The notes beneath the pieces were generated by a model, which was not told the DNA's origin, made no database searches, and saw only the letters and a list, made by a program, of their open reading frames with translations. Of a stretch of 64,000 nt of DNA, positions 47,346-58,998 are shown in pieces. The translations under genes and the position numbers were made by a program. The first letter of the stretch is position 1. Every line of letters begins with the position of its first letter. The DNA comes from Rhizobacter sp. AJA081-3. Its GTDB lineage: Bacteria > Pseudomonadota > Gammaproteobacteria > Burkholderiales > Burkholderiaceae_C. The stretch spans positions 1,922,001-1,986,000 of the forward strand of contig NZ_CP059067.1 in the NCBI RefSeq assembly GCF_017795745.1, read 5' to 3'.

Positions 47346-49648
47346 TTGCCCAGGAACTCGAAGTCAGCCTGCACATGGCGTTCGTCGAAGCGCGCCAGCA
47401 GCGTCATGAGTTCATCACGGTGGAACACCTGTTGATGGCTCTGCTCGACAACCCCTCGGCCGCGGAGGTGCTGCGCGCTTGCTCGGCCAACGTGGACGAC
47501 CTGCGCAAGAGCTTGGCCGGCTTCATCAAGGAGAACACGCCCACGGTGGGCGGCTCCGACGAGGTCGACACGCAGCCGACGCTGGGCTTCCAGCGCGTCA
47601 TCCAGCGCGCGATCATGCACGTGCAGTCCACCGGCAGCGGCAAGAAGGAAGTCACCGGCGCCAACGTGCTGGTGGCGATCTTCGGCGAAAAGGATTCTCA
47701 TGCCGTGTACTACCTCCACCAGCAGGGCGTGACGCGCCTGGACGTGGTCAACTTCATCGCGCACGGCATCAAGAAGAGCGACCCGCCGGAGCCCACCAAG
47801 TCCAGCGAGAACAACAGCAGCAGCGCCGAAACCGAGAAGGAAGAGGGCGAAGGCAAGGGCTCGCCGATCGACCAGTTCACGCAGAACCTCAACCAGCTCG
47901 CCCGCGAGGGCAAGATCGATCCGCTGATCGGCCGCGAGCACGAGGTCGAGCGCGTGATCCAGATCCTGTGCCGCCGCCGCAAGAACAACCCGCTGCTGGT
48001 CGGCGAGGCCGGCGTCGGCAAGACTGCCATCGCCGAAGGCCTTGCCTGGCGCATCACGCAGAACGACGTGCCCGAGGTGCTGGCCAACTCCGTCGTCTAC
48101 GCGCTCGACATGGGCGCGCTGCTGGCCGGCACCAAGTACCGCGGTGACTTCGAGCAGCGCCTGAAGGGTGTGCTCAAGCACCTGAAGGACCAGCCGAACG
48201 CGATCCTGTTCATCGACGAGATCCACACGCTGATCGGTGCGGGCGCGGCCTCGGGCGGCACGCTGGACGCGAGCAACCTGCTCAAGCCGGCGCTCAGCTC
48301 GGGTGCCATGAAGTGCATCGGGGCGACCACCTTCACCGAGTACCGCGGCATCTTCGAGAAGGACGCGGCGCTGTCGCGGCGCTTCCAGAAGATCGACGTG
48401 GTCGAGCCGTCCGTCGAGCAGACCATCGAGATCCTCAAGGGACTGAAGTCGCGCTTCGAGGAGCACCACAGCGTCAAGTACGCGCTGGGGGCACTGCAGG
48501 CGGCGGCCGAGCTGTCGGCCAAGTACATCAACGACCGGCACCTGCCCGACAAGGCGATCGACGTGATCGACGAGGCCGGCGCAGCGCAGCGCATCCTGCC
48601 CAAGAGCAAGCAGAAGAAGACCATCACGCGCGCCGAGGTGGAAGACATCGTGGCCAAGATCGCCCGCATTCCGCCGGCCAGCGTGTCCAGCGACGACCGC
48701 GGCAAGCTCAAGAGCCTGGACCGTGACCTCAACAGCGTGGTATTCGGCCAGGAGCCAGCCATCGAGGCGCTGGCCGCTGCCATCAAGATGGCGCGCTCGG
48801 GCCTGGGACGCCCGGACAAGCCGATCGGCTCGTTCCTGTTCAGCGGGCCCACCGGCGTGGGCAAGACCGAGGTGGCTCGCCAGTTGGCCTACATCCTGGG
48901 CATCGAGCTGATCCGCTTTGACATGTCGGAGTACATGGAGCGTCACGCGGTGAGCCGCCTGATCGGAGCGCCCCCGGGCTACGTCGGGTTCGACCAGGGT
49001 GGCCTCCTGACCGAGGCGATCAGCAAGAAGCCGCACGCGGTGCTGCTGCTCGACGAGATCGAGAAGGCGCATCCGGACGTCTTCAACGTGCTGCTGCAGG
49101 TCATGGACCACGGCACGCTGACCGACAACAACGGGCGCAAGGCCGACTTCCGCAACGTCATCATCGTCATGACGACGAACGCGGGTGCGGAGACGATGAA
49201 CAAGGCGACCATCGGCTTCACGAACTCACGCGAACAGGGCGACGAGATGGGCGACATCAAGCGCCTGTTCACGCCGGAGTTCCGCAACCGTCTCGACGCG
49301 ATCGTCAGCTTCCGTGCGTTGGACGAGGAGATCATCCTGCGTGTGGTCGACAAGTTCCTGCTGCAGCTCGAGAGCCAGCTGGCCGAGAAGAAGGTCGAGG
49401 TCACCTTCACCGACGAACTGCGCAAGCACCTGGGCAAGAAGGGCTTCGATCCGCTGATGGGCGCGCGGCCGATGCAGCGCCTGATCCAGGACACGATCCG
49501 TCGTGCCCTGGCCGACGAACTGCTGTTCGGCCGCCTGGTGGACGGCGGCCGCCTGCGCGTGGACATCGATGCCGATGGCAAGCCGGTGCTCGACATCACG
49601 CCGCTGAAGAAGAGCGACAAGCCGAAGGCCGAGCCGGCAACGGCCTGA
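47342..49648 (+). CDS. clpA: ATP-dependent Clp protease ATP-binding subunit ClpA
   Basis: 768-aa AAA+ unfoldase with an N-terminal Clp-N domain (~1-140), an acidic serine-rich linker (~155-175), AAA module 1 (Walker A GEAGVGKT, ~222) and module 2 (Walker A GPTGVGKT, ~505; Walker [14 protein letters not shown]). The IGF-loop region for ClpP docking is present (ATIGFTNSR). The start at 47342 matches other ClpA proteins; an earlier in-frame ATG lies inside clpS. It works with ClpP, which is elsewhere. Confidence 0.97.
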   Translation: MIAQELEVSLHMAFVEARQQRHEFITVEHLLMALLDNPSAAEVLRACSANVDDLRKSLAGFIKENTPTVGGSDEVDTQPTLGFQRVIQRAIMHVQSTGSGKKEVTGANVLVAIFGEKDSHAVYYLHQQGVTRLDVVNFIAHGIKKSDPPEPTKSSENNSSSAETEKEEGEGKGSPIDQFTQNLNQLAREGKIDPLIGREHEVERVIQILCRRRKNNPLLVGEAGVGKTAIAEGLAWRITQNDVPEVLANSVVYALDMGALLAGTKYRGDFEQRLKGVLKHLKDQPNAILFIDEIHTLIGAGAASGGTLDASNLLKPALSSGAMKCIGATTFTEYRGIFEKDAALSRRFQKIDVVEPSVEQTIEILKGLKSRFEEHHSVKYALGALQAAAELSAKYINDRHLPDKAIDVIDEAGAAQRILPKSKQKKTITRAEVEDIVAKIARIPPASVSSDDRGKLKSLDRDLNSVVFGQEPAIEALAAAIKMARSGLGRPDKPIGSFLFSGPTGVGKTEVARQLAYILGIELIRFDMSEYMERHAVSRLIGAPPGYVGFDQGGLLTEAISKKPHAVLLLDEIEKAHPDVFNVLLQVMDHGTLTDNNGRKADFRNVIIVMTTNAGAETMNKATIGFTNSREQGDEMGDIKRLFTPEFRNRLDAIVSFRALDEEIILRVVDKFLLQLESQLAEKKVEVTFTDELRKHLGKKGFDPLMGARPMQRLIQDTIRRALADELLFGRLVDGGRLRVDIDADGKPVLDITPLKKSDKPKAEPATA

Positions 49649-49661
49649 CAAGGCGAAACGG

Positions 49662-49683
49662 GAAGGGGCCTTCGGGCCCCTTC
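49662..49683. terminator. Intrinsic terminator after clpA
   Basis: 9-bp stem GAAGGGGCC / GGCCCCTTC with TTCG loop, followed by TTC. It overlaps the end zone of the convergent mtfA gene (stop at 49685). Confidence 0.8.
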
Positions 49684-49684
49684 T

Positions 49685-50455
49685 TCATGGTGCGGCCGGA
49701 TCCTGCCGGTAGTAGCCGGCGAGCAGTTCGTACAGCTGCGGATGCTCGGCACGCAGCGCCGGTGCATCGACGAAGAACACTTCAGAGGCCACCGCGAAGA
49801 ACTCGTCGATCGCCTCCGCCCCGTAGGGGTCGATCAGCGTGTCCTCGCCGGCGTCCACGCGCGCGCAGAAGTCCTGCCACTGCGGCTCCAGCACGGCCAG
49901 CCACCGTTCGCGCGCCGCGCGGTCCGGCAACAGCGGCACACCATCGGGTGCGCCATCGCGCATGTCCAGCACATGCGCGAACTCGTGGATGACCACGTTG
50001 TAGCCCCAGGCCGCGCTGTCGCCGGCGTCGGCCACGTCGCGCCACGACAGCATCACCGGGCCGCCCTCCATGGCCTCGCCGGAGAGCTCCTCATCGTAGT
50101 GGTGCACGACGCCGTCTTCGTCCATCACCTCACGGCGGGCCACGACGACGTCCGGGTGGACGACGATGCCCTTGAAGGCGTCGTACTGCGACAGGCCCAG
50201 CCGCAGGATCGGCAGGCAGGCCTGCGCAGCGATGGCCACGGCCATGCCGTCGTCGACTTCGAGCCCCTGCATGCCGGCGAACTCTTTGTCGGCCAAGAAC
50301 AGCGTGCTGAGTTCGCGCAGACGCTGCAGGTCGTCGACGGTGCGGTGCACGAGAAACGGGAAGCGCGACAGCGTCAAGCGCCACAAGTCTTCGGGGATCG
50401 CTCGCTGCACGAGCATGCGCGCCTCGCGCCGCCGGCGCCACCAACCGCCGATCAT
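49685..50455 (-). CDS. mtfA: MtfA-family zinc peptidase (M90)
   Basis: 256 aa. Zinc motif HEFAHVLD (~152-159; HExxH) preceded by WGYNVVIHEFAH, plus the FFVDAPALRAEHPQLYELLAGYYRQDP end typical of MtfA (YeeI). In E. coli MtfA binds the Mlc repressor and controls glucose PTS genes; here the partner is unknown. It is 7 bases downstream of lpxH on the same strand, so probably co-transcribed. Confidence 0.93.
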   Translation of the reverse strand: MIGGWWRRRREARMLVQRAIPEDLWRLTLSRFPFLVHRTVDDLQRLRELSTLFLADKEFAGMQGLEVDDGMAVAIAAQACLPILRLGLSQYDAFKGIVVHPDVVVARREVMDEDGVVHHYDEELSGEAMEGGPVMLSWRDVADAGDSAAWGYNVVIHEFAHVLDMRDGAPDGVPLLPDRAARERWLAVLEPQWQDFCARVDAGEDTLIDPYGAEAIDEFFAVASEVFFVDAPALRAEHPQLYELLAGYYRQDPAAP

Positions 50456-50462
50456 GGAGTGC

Positions 50463-51248
50463 TCACCTGGCCAGCGGGACGCGCGCGAGGCCCGAGCGGC
50501 GCAGCCGCATCACCTCGGCACGCGGCGCCCGGGCATCGTCGAGATCCCAGTCGCTGAGCACCTCGCGCACGAAACCCGGCGCCAGGTCTTCGTGCTGGGG
50601 TCGATGGGTGTGGCCGTGGATCAGCGTCGGCGCGCTCGCCTCGTGCATCCAGCGCACGGCCGTGCCCTTGTCGATGTCCACCCAGTCCTCGACCGGCTTG
50701 CCGCGCTTGCGCTGCTCGCTGTGGTCACGCATGGAGCGCGCCAGCGCGTGGCGCTGTTCGAGCGGCCGCCCGAGGAACTCGCGCTGCCAGGCCAGCGAGC
50801 GCACCTGGGCGCGGAACTGCTGGTACTCGTGATCGTCGAGGCATAGCGCATCACCGTGCGACAGCAGCAGGCGCTCACCGAAGGCCACCAGCACGGTCGG
50901 ATCGGGCAGGGCGCGCACCCCGCAGTCGCGCAGCATCTCGCCACCGACCAGAAAGTCGCGGTTGCCGCACATGAACGCCACCGTCATGCGCGAGGCGGCC
51001 TCGGCCAGCACGTCGGCACACTGTGACTCGAAGCCTTCATGCCGCGCATCGTCGCCGATCCACACCTCGAACAGGTCGCCGAGGATGATGACAGCCGACG
51101 CCGGCGTGTCGCGCATGTGCGCCGCCCAGGCCTCGAAGGTGCGCGGCGTCTGCGCCGACAGGTGCAGGTCGCTGATGAGATCCACCGCCGTCCAGTCTGC
51201 CGGCGCCACGAGCTCCCAGAAGGTCGGCAGCGGCGCAGGCGTGGGCAT
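50463..51248 (-). CDS. lpxH: UDP-2,3-diacylglucosamine diphosphatase
   Basis: 261-aa metallophosphoesterase that makes lipid X in lipid A synthesis. Metal motifs: DLISDLHLS (~22-30), ILGDLFEVWIGDD (~55-67), CGNRDFLV (~95-102), LSHGDALCLDD and HGHTHRP. The HGNRDFL-type motif separates LpxH from other phosphoesterases. It is associated with the inner membrane surface. It lies 17 bases after ppiB and 7 before mtfA. Confidence 0.95.
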   Translation of the reverse strand: MPTPAPLPTFWELVAPADWTAVDLISDLHLSAQTPRTFEAWAAHMRDTPASAVIILGDLFEVWIGDDARHEGFESQCADVLAEAASRMTVAFMCGNRDFLVGGEMLRDCGVRALPDPTVLVAFGERLLLSHGDALCLDDHEYQQFRAQVRSLAWQREFLGRPLEQRHALARSMRDHSEQRKRGKPVEDWVDIDKGTAVRWMHEASAPTLIHGHTHRPQHEDLAPGFVREVLSDWDLDDARAPRAEVMRLRRSGLARVPLAR

Positions 51249-51265
51249 GGAGACGCGGGCCGGAC

Positions 51266-51766
51266 TCAGTCGAGCACGGTGGCGCGCTGGATCAGCACGT
51301 CTTCCACCGGCACGTCGCCATGCCCGCCGCTGCGGCCGGTCTTGACCTTCTCGATGGCGTCGACCACGTCCTTGCCGGCCGTCACCTTGCCGAACACGGC
51401 ATAACCCCAGCCGTCCTGCGACTGCGCCTTGTTCAGGAAGCCGTTGTTGGTGGCGTTGATGAAGAACTGCGCCGTCGCCGAGTGCGGCGCCGAGGTGCGT
51501 GCCATGGCGACGGTGTAGTGATCGTTGGTCAGCCCGTTGGCCGATTCGTTCTCGATCGGCGCTCGGGTGGACTTCTGGCGCATGCCGGGCTCGAAGCCGC
51601 CGCCTTGGATCATGAAGCCGGGGATGACGCGGTGGAACACCGTGTTGTCGTAGTGGCCGCCCTTCACGTATTCGATGAAGTTGGCGGCGGAGGCCGGCGC
51701 CTTGGCGTCGTCGAGCTCGATCGTGATCTCGCCCTTGCTCGTCTGCAGTAGGACCTTGGTGCTCAT
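51266..51766 (-). CDS. ppiB: Cytoplasmic cyclophilin-type peptidyl-prolyl isomerase
   Basis: 166 aa, cyclophilin domain throughout ([73 protein letters not shown]). No signal peptide, so the cytoplasmic PpiB type. It begins 1 base after the exported paralogue. Confidence 0.95.
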   Translation of the reverse strand: MSTKVLLQTSKGEITIELDDAKAPASAANFIEYVKGGHYDNTVFHRVIPGFMIQGGGFEPGMRQKSTRAPIENESANGLTNDHYTVAMARTSAPHSATAQFFINATNNGFLNKAQSQDGWGYAVFGKVTAGKDVVDAIEKVKTGRSGGHGDVPVEDVLIQRATVLD

Positions 51767-51767
51767 C

Positions 51768-52337
51768 TCATTTCTCCAGGGTGGCTTTGGTGATGGTCAC
51801 GGGCTCGTTCGGCACGTTCTGGTACGGGCCCTTGTTGCCGGTGGGCACGACGCGGATCTTGTCGACCACGTCCATGCCGGCGACGACCTTGCCGAACACG
51901 GCGTAGCCGTTGCCGTCCTGCGACTGCGCGGCGTTCAGGAAGGCGTTGTCGCGCACGTTGATGAAGAACTGTGCCGTCGCCGAGTTCGGGTCGCCGCGGC
52001 GCGCCATGGCCACCGTGCCGCGCACGTTGTCCAGGCCGTTGCGGCTTTCCAGCGGAATCGACGCGCGGGTAGGCTTCTCCTGCAGGTCGGCTGTCATGCC
52101 GCCGCCCTGGATCATGAAGTTCGGGATGACGCGGTGGAACACCGTGCCGTCGTAGTGCCCCGCCTTCACGTACTCGACGAAATTGGCCACCGTCTTGGGC
52201 GCCTTCGCGGCATCGAGCTCGATGACGATGTCGCCGGCGCTGGTGGCGAGCTTGACCTTCTGCGCTTGGGCGGCGAGGTGGGTACCGAGCGCCAGCGAGG
52301 CAATGGCCAGGGCATGGCAGATTCGTCGGACATTCAT
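51768..52337 (-). CDS. ppiA: Periplasmic cyclophilin-type peptidyl-prolyl isomerase
   Basis: 189 aa with signal peptide ([20 protein letters not shown], ~6-25) followed by a cyclophilin domain ([47 protein letters not shown]). It folds proteins in the periplasm. The start at 52337 was chosen because it gives the signal; AAGGAG lies 10 bases upstream. Tandem with the cytoplasmic paralogue. Confidence 0.93.
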   Translation of the reverse strand: MNVRRICHALAIASLALGTHLAAQAQKVKLATSAGDIVIELDAAKAPKTVANFVEYVKAGHYDGTVFHRVIPNFMIQGGGMTADLQEKPTRASIPLESRNGLDNVRGTVAMARRGDPNSATAQFFINVRDNAFLNAAQSQDGNGYAVFGKVVAGMDVVDKIRVVPTGNKGPYQNVPNEPVTITKATLEK

Positions 52338-52371
52338 CGGGAGGAAACTCCTTCGGTGGGGGACTTCGGAT

Positions 52372-52899
52372 TCAGGGTGTGGCGCGAGCCGGCACCTTGA
52401 GCAGTTGCCGCAACAGCGCGAGCTTGGCGGGCACGGTGCTGTTGGCGGGATCGAGCTGGAGCACACGGCCATAGGCGCGCATCGCCAGCATGAGCTGCAC
52501 GTCGCCCATGTTTTCGTGGGCCAGCGCCAGGTTCGGGTTGGCGCGCAAGGCCTGGTCGAGCGAGGCTTTCGCGCCCTCGTAGTCGCCCGCGGCGGCCTTC
52601 AGCGTGGCGAGGTTGTTGTAGGGTTCGGGCAGTTCGGGATAGTCCTCGACCAGCCGCTCGAACGTGCTCATTGCCTCGGTGCCGCGGCGCGTCTCGGCCT
52701 GCATCACGCCGACGGCAAAGCGCATCTGCGCATCCTTCGGCTTGGCCGCCAGGTATTTCTCGGCGCGCTGCATCGCCTGATCCGTCTGGCCGGCTGCGTG
52801 AAGGCGCTGCACCTCGGCCAGCTCGTCGGCCCGCGCCACGCCGCAACCCGTCAGGCCGGCGAACGCCAGGCAGATCAGCCAGGAACGGGAATGCCTCAT
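52372..52899 (-). CDS. TPR-repeat lipoprotein
   Basis: 175 aa. Signal peptide with lipobox ([13 protein letters not shown], cysteine ~18), then about three TPR repeats ([67 protein letters not shown]). The start at 52899 puts the lipobox in place; a longer frame from 52935 is possible. Likely outer-membrane-anchored scaffold. It is the first gene of the TPR-ppiA-ppiB-lpxH-mtfA run. Partner unknown. Confidence 0.85.
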   Translation of the reverse strand: MRHSRSWLICLAFAGLTGCGVARADELAEVQRLHAAGQTDQAMQRAEKYLAAKPKDAQMRFAVGVMQAETRRGTEAMSTFERLVEDYPELPEPYNNLATLKAAAGDYEGAKASLDQALRANPNLALAHENMGDVQLMLAMRAYGRVLQLDPANSTVPAKLALLRQLLKVPARATP

Positions 52900-53118
52900 C
52901 GTGAAGGGAGCGCGGGGAGGGCGGTGCAAGGACACTGCGGTTTGCCTCGGAGCCGGGCTCCGGGCGGTCCCGCTATACTGATTTCATTGTAGTTCAGGGC
53001 CCTCGACCGGACGCGTCGCAGGGCCGTATCGGCCGCACTCACCAGTGTGGCCGATCCCCGACATGAATCATCCCGCGGCGGCTCGCACCAGCCCCGCGGC
53101 GAACCCGCCGAACGGCCC

Positions 53119-54492
<1,374 letters not shown>

Positions 54493-54497
54493 CGCCG

Positions 54498-55148
54498 GTG
54501 ACGCCCGCCAAGCTGGGGACCACCCCCGAGTACTGGGACGACGCGTGCAAGCACCTGTCGCGCCGCGACCGGGTCATGCGAAAGCTGATCCCGCAGTTCG
54601 GCGAGGGCCGCCTGCAGAGCCGCGGCGATGCGTTCACGACGCTGGCACGCTCGATCGTCGGCCAGCAGATCTCGGTGAAGGCGGCGCAGTCGGTGTGGGA
54701 CCGCTTCACCGCCCTCGTGCCCGACCCGCGCACCAAGCTGCGGCCAGCGTCGGTGATGGCGCTGGACATCGCCGACGCGCGCGGCGCCGGGCTGTCGGCG
54801 CGCAAGGTCGAGTACCTGCTCGACCTGGCGCAGAACTTCGAAGCCGGCACGGTGCACGTGCGTCAGTGGCAGCAGATGGACGACGAGGCCATCATCGAGG
54901 AACTCGTCGCCATCCGCGGCATCGGCCGCTGGACGGCGGAGATGTTCCTCATCTTCCACCTGATGCGCCCGAACGTGCTGCCGCTGGACGACCTGGGCCT
55001 GATCAAGGGCATCAGCGTCAACTACTTCAGCGGCGAGCCGGTGTCGCGCGCCGAGGCACGCGAGGTCGGCGACGCCTGGGCACCTTACCGATCCGTCGCC
55101 ACCTGGTACATCTGGCGCAGCCTGGACCCGCTGCCGGTAGACTACTGA
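54498..55148 (+). CDS. DNA-3-methyladenine glycosylase II (AlkA-type HhH-GPD)
   Basis: 216 aa. Helix-hairpin-helix GPD fold: [25 protein letters not shown] (~46-70), [36 protein letters not shown] (~138-172) with the catalytic aspartate in LDDLGL. Base-excision repair of alkylated bases. It lacks the N-terminal domain of E. coli AlkA, which is normal for this short group. The start is GTG 54498, 5 bases after cysS. Confidence 0.9.
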   Translation: MTPAKLGTTPEYWDDACKHLSRRDRVMRKLIPQFGEGRLQSRGDAFTTLARSIVGQQISVKAAQSVWDRFTALVPDPRTKLRPASVMALDIADARGAGLSARKVEYLLDLAQNFEAGTVHVRQWQQMDDEAIIEELVAIRGIGRWTAEMFLIFHLMRPNVLPLDDLGLIKGISVNYFSGEPVSRAEAREVGDAWAPYRSVATWYIWRSLDPLPVDY

Positions 55149-55188
55149 CCCGTCGCGGGGCGCAGAAGAACGACGAGGGGACCCACCC

Positions 55189-56160
55189 ATGAGCAAACGG
55201 CATTTCCTGGAGTTCGAGCAGCCTGTGGCCGAGCTCGAGTCGAAGATCGAGGAGTTGCGCTACGTGCAGAGCGAGTCTGCCGTCGACATCTCCGAGGAGA
55301 TCGATCGACTGAGCAAGAAGAGCCTGCAACTCACCAAGGACATCTATTCGAGCCTGACGCCCTGGCAGGTGACGCAGATCGCGCGCCACCCGCAACGGCC
55401 CTACACGCTCGACTACGTCAACGAGATCTTCACTGACTTCCAGGAACTGCACGGCGACCGTCACTTCGCCGACGACCTGTCCATCGTCGGCGGCCTGGCG
55501 CGCTTCAACGGCCAGGCCTGCATGGTCATCGGTCACCAGAAGGGCCGCGACACGAAGGAGCGCGGGTTGCGCAACTTCGGCATGTCTCGCCCCGAGGGTT
55601 ACCGCAAGGCGCTGCGCCTGATGAAACTGGCCGAGAAGTTCGGCCTGCCGGTGTTCACCTTCGTCGACACGCCCGGCGCATACCCGGGCATCGGCGCGGA
55701 AGAGCGTGGCCAGTCCGAGGCGATCGGCCGCAACATCTTCGAGATGGCGCAGCTCGAGGTGCCCATCGTGTGCACCATCATCGGCGAGGGCGGCTCCGGC
55801 GGCGCGCTGGCCATCAGCGTGGGCGATCAGACGCTGATGCTGCAGTACTCCATCTACTCCGTCATCTCGCCGGAGGGCTGTGCGTCGATCCTGTGGAAGA
55901 CATCGGAGCGCGCCGCCGATGCGGCCGAAGCCTTGGGCGTCACTGCGCACCGCCTCAAGGCACTTGGCGTGATCGACAAGATCGTCACCGAGCCTGTCGG
56001 TGGCGCGCATCGCGACCACAAGCAGATGGCCTCGTTCCTCAAGCGCGCGCTGAGCGACGCCCTGCGCCAGATCGGCGACCTCAAGCCCAAGGAATTGCTG
56101 CAGCGGCGCTACGAGCGCCTGCAAGCCTACGGCCGCTTCACCGACAGCAAGGAGCGCTGA
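55189..56160 (+). CDS. accA: Acetyl-CoA carboxylase carboxyltransferase subunit alpha
   Basis: 323 aa. N-terminal coiled region [21 protein letters not shown], then the carboxyltransferase fold ([61 protein letters not shown]). It transfers carboxyl from biotin to acetyl-CoA with AccD, the first step of fatty acid synthesis. It lies 40 bases after the glycosylase gene and is immediately followed by tilS. Confidence 0.97.
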   Translation: MSKRHFLEFEQPVAELESKIEELRYVQSESAVDISEEIDRLSKKSLQLTKDIYSSLTPWQVTQIARHPQRPYTLDYVNEIFTDFQELHGDRHFADDLSIVGGLARFNGQACMVIGHQKGRDTKERGLRNFGMSRPEGYRKALRLMKLAEKFGLPVFTFVDTPGAYPGIGAEERGQSEAIGRNIFEMAQLEVPIVCTIIGEGGSGGALAISVGDQTLMLQYSIYSVISPEGCASILWKTSERAADAAEALGVTAHRLKALGVIDKIVTEPVGGAHRDHKQMASFLKRALSDALRQIGDLKPKELLQRRYERLQAYGRFTDSKER

Positions 56161-56180
56161 GCCTGCGGGCCGCGGCGGCG

Positions 56181-57482
56181 GTGGAAGATGGCCGCATCGC
56201 CGTCGCCTGGAGCGGCGGCCGCGACTCGACGGCGCTGCTCCATGCGACGCTGGTGGCCACCGAGCCGCTCGGCGTCGAGGTGCTCGCGTTTCACGTTCAT
56301 CATGGTCTGAGCCCGAATGCCGAAGCCTGGGTCGCCCACTGCGAACAGCAATGCCGGCGCTGGGCAAGACGAGGCTTGCTGATTCGTTTGTGCGTGACCC
56401 GTCTAGAAGCGAGGCCGACTCAGGGCGAAAGCGTCGAAGCCTGGGCGCGCCGCGAGCGCTACCGGGCACTGAGACAGATGGCACTGGAGCAGGGCGCCCA
56501 CATCGTCTTGCTGGCGCATCACCGGCTAGATCAGGCCGAGACCGTGCTCATCCAGGCCCTGCGCGGCGGCGGCGTTGCAGGCCTGTCGGGCATGCCGCGC
56601 GAGACCGAACGCGACGGCGTGCGATGGTTGCGGCCCTGGCTTGCACGAGCGCCCGAGGAGATTGCCGCCTACGTGCGGCGCCATCGCCTGCGCCACATCG
56701 AAGACGAGAGCAATGCGGAACCGCGCTTCGCGCGCAACCGACTGCGTCTGCAGGTCTGGCCGTCGATCGAGCGGGCCTTCCCGGCAGCGCAAACGACGCT
56801 GGCCGACACCGCGGCCTGGGCCCAGGAGGCCACGGCCTGCCTGGACGAACTGGCCGCCCTGGATCTGTCGGCTGCGGCGAGCGCCAAGGGCTTGTTCGTG
56901 CCGGCGTGGCTCGCGCTGAGTGTCGTGCGCCGATCCAACGTGCTTCGCCACTGGTTGCGCGGCCAGCTCCGCCAGCCGGCGCCGGCCAGTCTGGTCACTC
57001 GCCTGATGGACGAACTGGGCGGCGCCAAACAAGGGCAATGGGAACACGGGCGAGGGCGGCTGCGGCTTCATAGAGGCATCCTGAGCTGGACCCCGGCCGC
57101 CGACGAGCCCGTATGGCGTGCCGACCGCGAAACGAGCTTGAGCCTGCGTCACGCCGGCCGCCATGCGTTGCCGGGTTGGGGTGGTCACCTCGTGGTGTCA
57201 CGGGTGGACGAGGGCGGCGTGCCGCTGGCCTGGCTGGGCCACGTCGAGTTGCGCTCTCGCTCGGGCGGCGAACAGTTCCAGGCCGGCATCGGCCGCCCGC
57301 CGCGCAGCCTGAAGAAGCAGTACCAGGCGCAAGGTGTGCCCGCCTGGCAGCGCGAGGGGCCGCTGCTCTACAGCGGCGGGCAGCTTGTCTTCGTTCCCGG
57401 ACTCGGCCTGGACGCGCGGGTGATCGGCCTGCCCGGCCAGCCGCTGGTGGGCCTGCACTGGGAGCCTTCCACGGCCGGCTAA
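56181..57482 (+). CDS. tilS: tRNA(Ile)-lysidine synthase
   Basis: About 433 aa. PP-loop SGGRDST at ~11-17, then VLAFHVHHGLSPNAEAW, LAHHRLDQAETVLIQALRGGGVAGL and FARNRLRLQVWPSIE, all TilS motifs; C-terminal domains follow (QAGIGRPPRSLKKQYQAQGVPAWQREGPLLY). It converts cytidine 34 of tRNA-Ile to lysidine. No ATG is in frame near the N-terminus; the GTG at 56181 is the most plausible start, 20 bases after accA, without a clear ribosome site. The true start may differ by a few codons. Confidence 0.93.
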   Translation: MEDGRIAVAWSGGRDSTALLHATLVATEPLGVEVLAFHVHHGLSPNAEAWVAHCEQQCRRWARRGLLIRLCVTRLEARPTQGESVEAWARRERYRALRQMALEQGAHIVLLAHHRLDQAETVLIQALRGGGVAGLSGMPRETERDGVRWLRPWLARAPEEIAAYVRRHRLRHIEDESNAEPRFARNRLRLQVWPSIERAFPAAQTTLADTAAWAQEATACLDELAALDLSAAASAKGLFVPAWLALSVVRRSNVLRHWLRGQLRQPAPASLVTRLMDELGGAKQGQWEHGRGRLRLHRGILSWTPAADEPVWRADRETSLSLRHAGRHALPGWGGHLVVSRVDEGGVPLAWLGHVELRSRSGGEQFQAGIGRPPRSLKKQYQAQGVPAWQREGPLLYSGGQLVFVPGLGLDARVIGLPGQPLVGLHWEPSTAG

Positions 57483-57544
57483 AATGCGCGGTTCACGAGC
57501 GCGGCGTGACCCCCTTCGAGCAATCACCGCGAGCTTGCATCTTC

Positions 57545-58813
57545 ATGGCACTCATCGTTCACAAGTACGGCGGCACATCGATGGGCTCGACCGAGCGCAT
57601 CCGCAACGTCGCCAAGCGCGTCGCCAAATGGGCGCGGGCAGGGCACCAGATGGTGGTCGTGCCCTCGGCCATGAGCGGCGAGACCAACCGCCTGCTCGCG
57701 CTGGCCAAGGACCTCTCTCCGGCGTCGACCACCCCTGAGTTCCAGCGCGAACTCGACATGATCGCCTCGACCGGCGAGCAGGTCTCGGTGGGCCTCCTGG
57801 CCATCGCGCTGCAGGCCGAAGGCATGCCGGCCGTCAGCTATGCGGGTTGGCAGGTGCCGATCGCCACCGACAGCTCGTACACCAAGGCGCGCATCCAGAG
57901 CATCGACGATCAGCGCGTGCGTGCCGACCTGGCCGCCGGCAAGGTGGTCGTCATCACCGGCTTCCAGGGCGTCGACGGCGACGGCAACATCACCACGCTG
58001 GGCCGCGGTGGCTCGGACACCTCGGCAGTGGCCGTGGCCGCGGCGCTGAAGGCCGACGAGTGCCTGATCTACACCGACGTCGACGGCGTCTACACCACCG
58101 ACCCGCGCATCGTGCCGGAGGCGCGACGCCTGCACAGCATCAGCTTCGAGGAGATGCTGGAGATGGCGAGCCTCGGCTCCAAGGTGCTGCAGATCCGTTC
58201 GGTGGAGTTCGCCGGCAAGTACCGCGTGCCGATGCGCGTGCTGTCGAGCTTCACGCCCTGGGACATCGCCATCGACGAAGAAGCCCGCTCGGGCACGCTG
58301 ATCACTTTCGAGGAAGACGCAAAAATGGAACAAGCCGTCGTGTCGGGCATCGCATTCAACCGCGATGAAGCCAAGATCAGCCTGCTCGGGGTGCCGGACA
58401 GGCCCGGCATCGCGTACCAGATCCTCGGCCCGGTGGCCGATGCGAACATCGACATCGACGTGATCATCCAGAACGTCTCGCACGATGGAAAGACGGACTT
58501 CTCGTTCACCGTGCACCGCAACGACTACGCGCGCACGATGGAGTTGCTGAAGTCGACGGTCGTGCCCAGCACCGGCGCCGCCGAAGTGTCGGGCGATACG
58601 AAGATCTGCAAGGTCAGCATCGTCGGCATCGGCATGCGATCGCACGTGGGCGTGGCCAGCCGCATGTTCAAGGCGCTGAGCGACGAGGGCATCAACATCC
58701 AGATGATCACCACCAGCGAGATCAAGACCAGCGTGGTGATCGACGAGAAGTACATGGAACTCGCCGTGCGTGCATTGCACAAGGCCTTCGATCTCGAGCA
58801 GGCGCCTGCCTGA
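57545..58813 (+). CDS. lysC: Aspartate kinase
   Basis: 422-aa aspartokinase, first enzyme of lysine, threonine and methionine synthesis. Kinase domain from MALIVHKYGGTSMG (KxGGTS) through FQGVDGDGNITTLGRGGSDTSAVAVAAAL, and two C-terminal ACT domains (~265-422; LLGVPDRPGIAYQILGP, VSIVGIGMRSHVGVASRMF) for feedback control. A TAAAAT -10-like hexamer overlaps the tilS stop (57480-57485). The length fits the single-chain Corynebacterium/Pseudomonas type. Confidence 0.96.
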   Translation: MALIVHKYGGTSMGSTERIRNVAKRVAKWARAGHQMVVVPSAMSGETNRLLALAKDLSPASTTPEFQRELDMIASTGEQVSVGLLAIALQAEGMPAVSYAGWQVPIATDSSYTKARIQSIDDQRVRADLAAGKVVVITGFQGVDGDGNITTLGRGGSDTSAVAVAAALKADECLIYTDVDGVYTTDPRIVPEARRLHSISFEEMLEMASLGSKVLQIRSVEFAGKYRVPMRVLSSFTPWDIAIDEEARSGTLITFEEDAKMEQAVVSGIAFNRDEAKISLLGVPDRPGIAYQILGPVADANIDIDVIIQNVSHDGKTDFSFTVHRNDYARTMELLKSTVVPSTGAAEVSGDTKICKVSIVGIGMRSHVGVASRMFKALSDEGINIQMITTSEIKTSVVIDEKYMELAVRALHKAFDLEQAPA

Positions 58814-58850
58814 GAGCGCCGCGTTCGCGGCTAGAATGCGAGCCTTCGCC

Positions 58851-58943
58851 GGAGTCGTGACCGAGTGGCCGAAGGTGCTCCCCTGCTAAGGGAGTATGTG
58901 GGCAAAACCTGCATCGAGGGTTCGAATCCCTCCGACTCCGCCA
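58851..58943 (+). tRNA. tRNA-Ser (anticodon GCT)
   Basis: 93-nt class II tRNA. Acceptor GGAGTCG pairs with CGACTCC, discriminator G, encoded CCA. Anticodon stem-loop CTCCC-CTGCTAA-GGGAG gives anticodon GCT (reads AGC/AGT). A long variable arm (TATGTGGGCAAAACCTGCAT) and T-loop GTTCGAATC are present. A TAGAAT hexamer about 14 bases upstream may be the -10. Confidence 0.96.
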
Positions 58944-58954
58944 GACAGCAAGCG

Positions 58955-58978
58955 AAACGGGCCCTTCGGGGCCCGTTT
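58955..58978. terminator. Bidirectional intrinsic terminator after tRNA-Ser
   Basis: 10-bp stem AAACGGGCCC / GGGCCCGTTT with TTCG loop, followed by TCGTT. It also serves the convergent outer-membrane gene. Confidence 0.9.
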
Positions 58979-58998
58979 TCGTTGGTGCTGGCGACTGC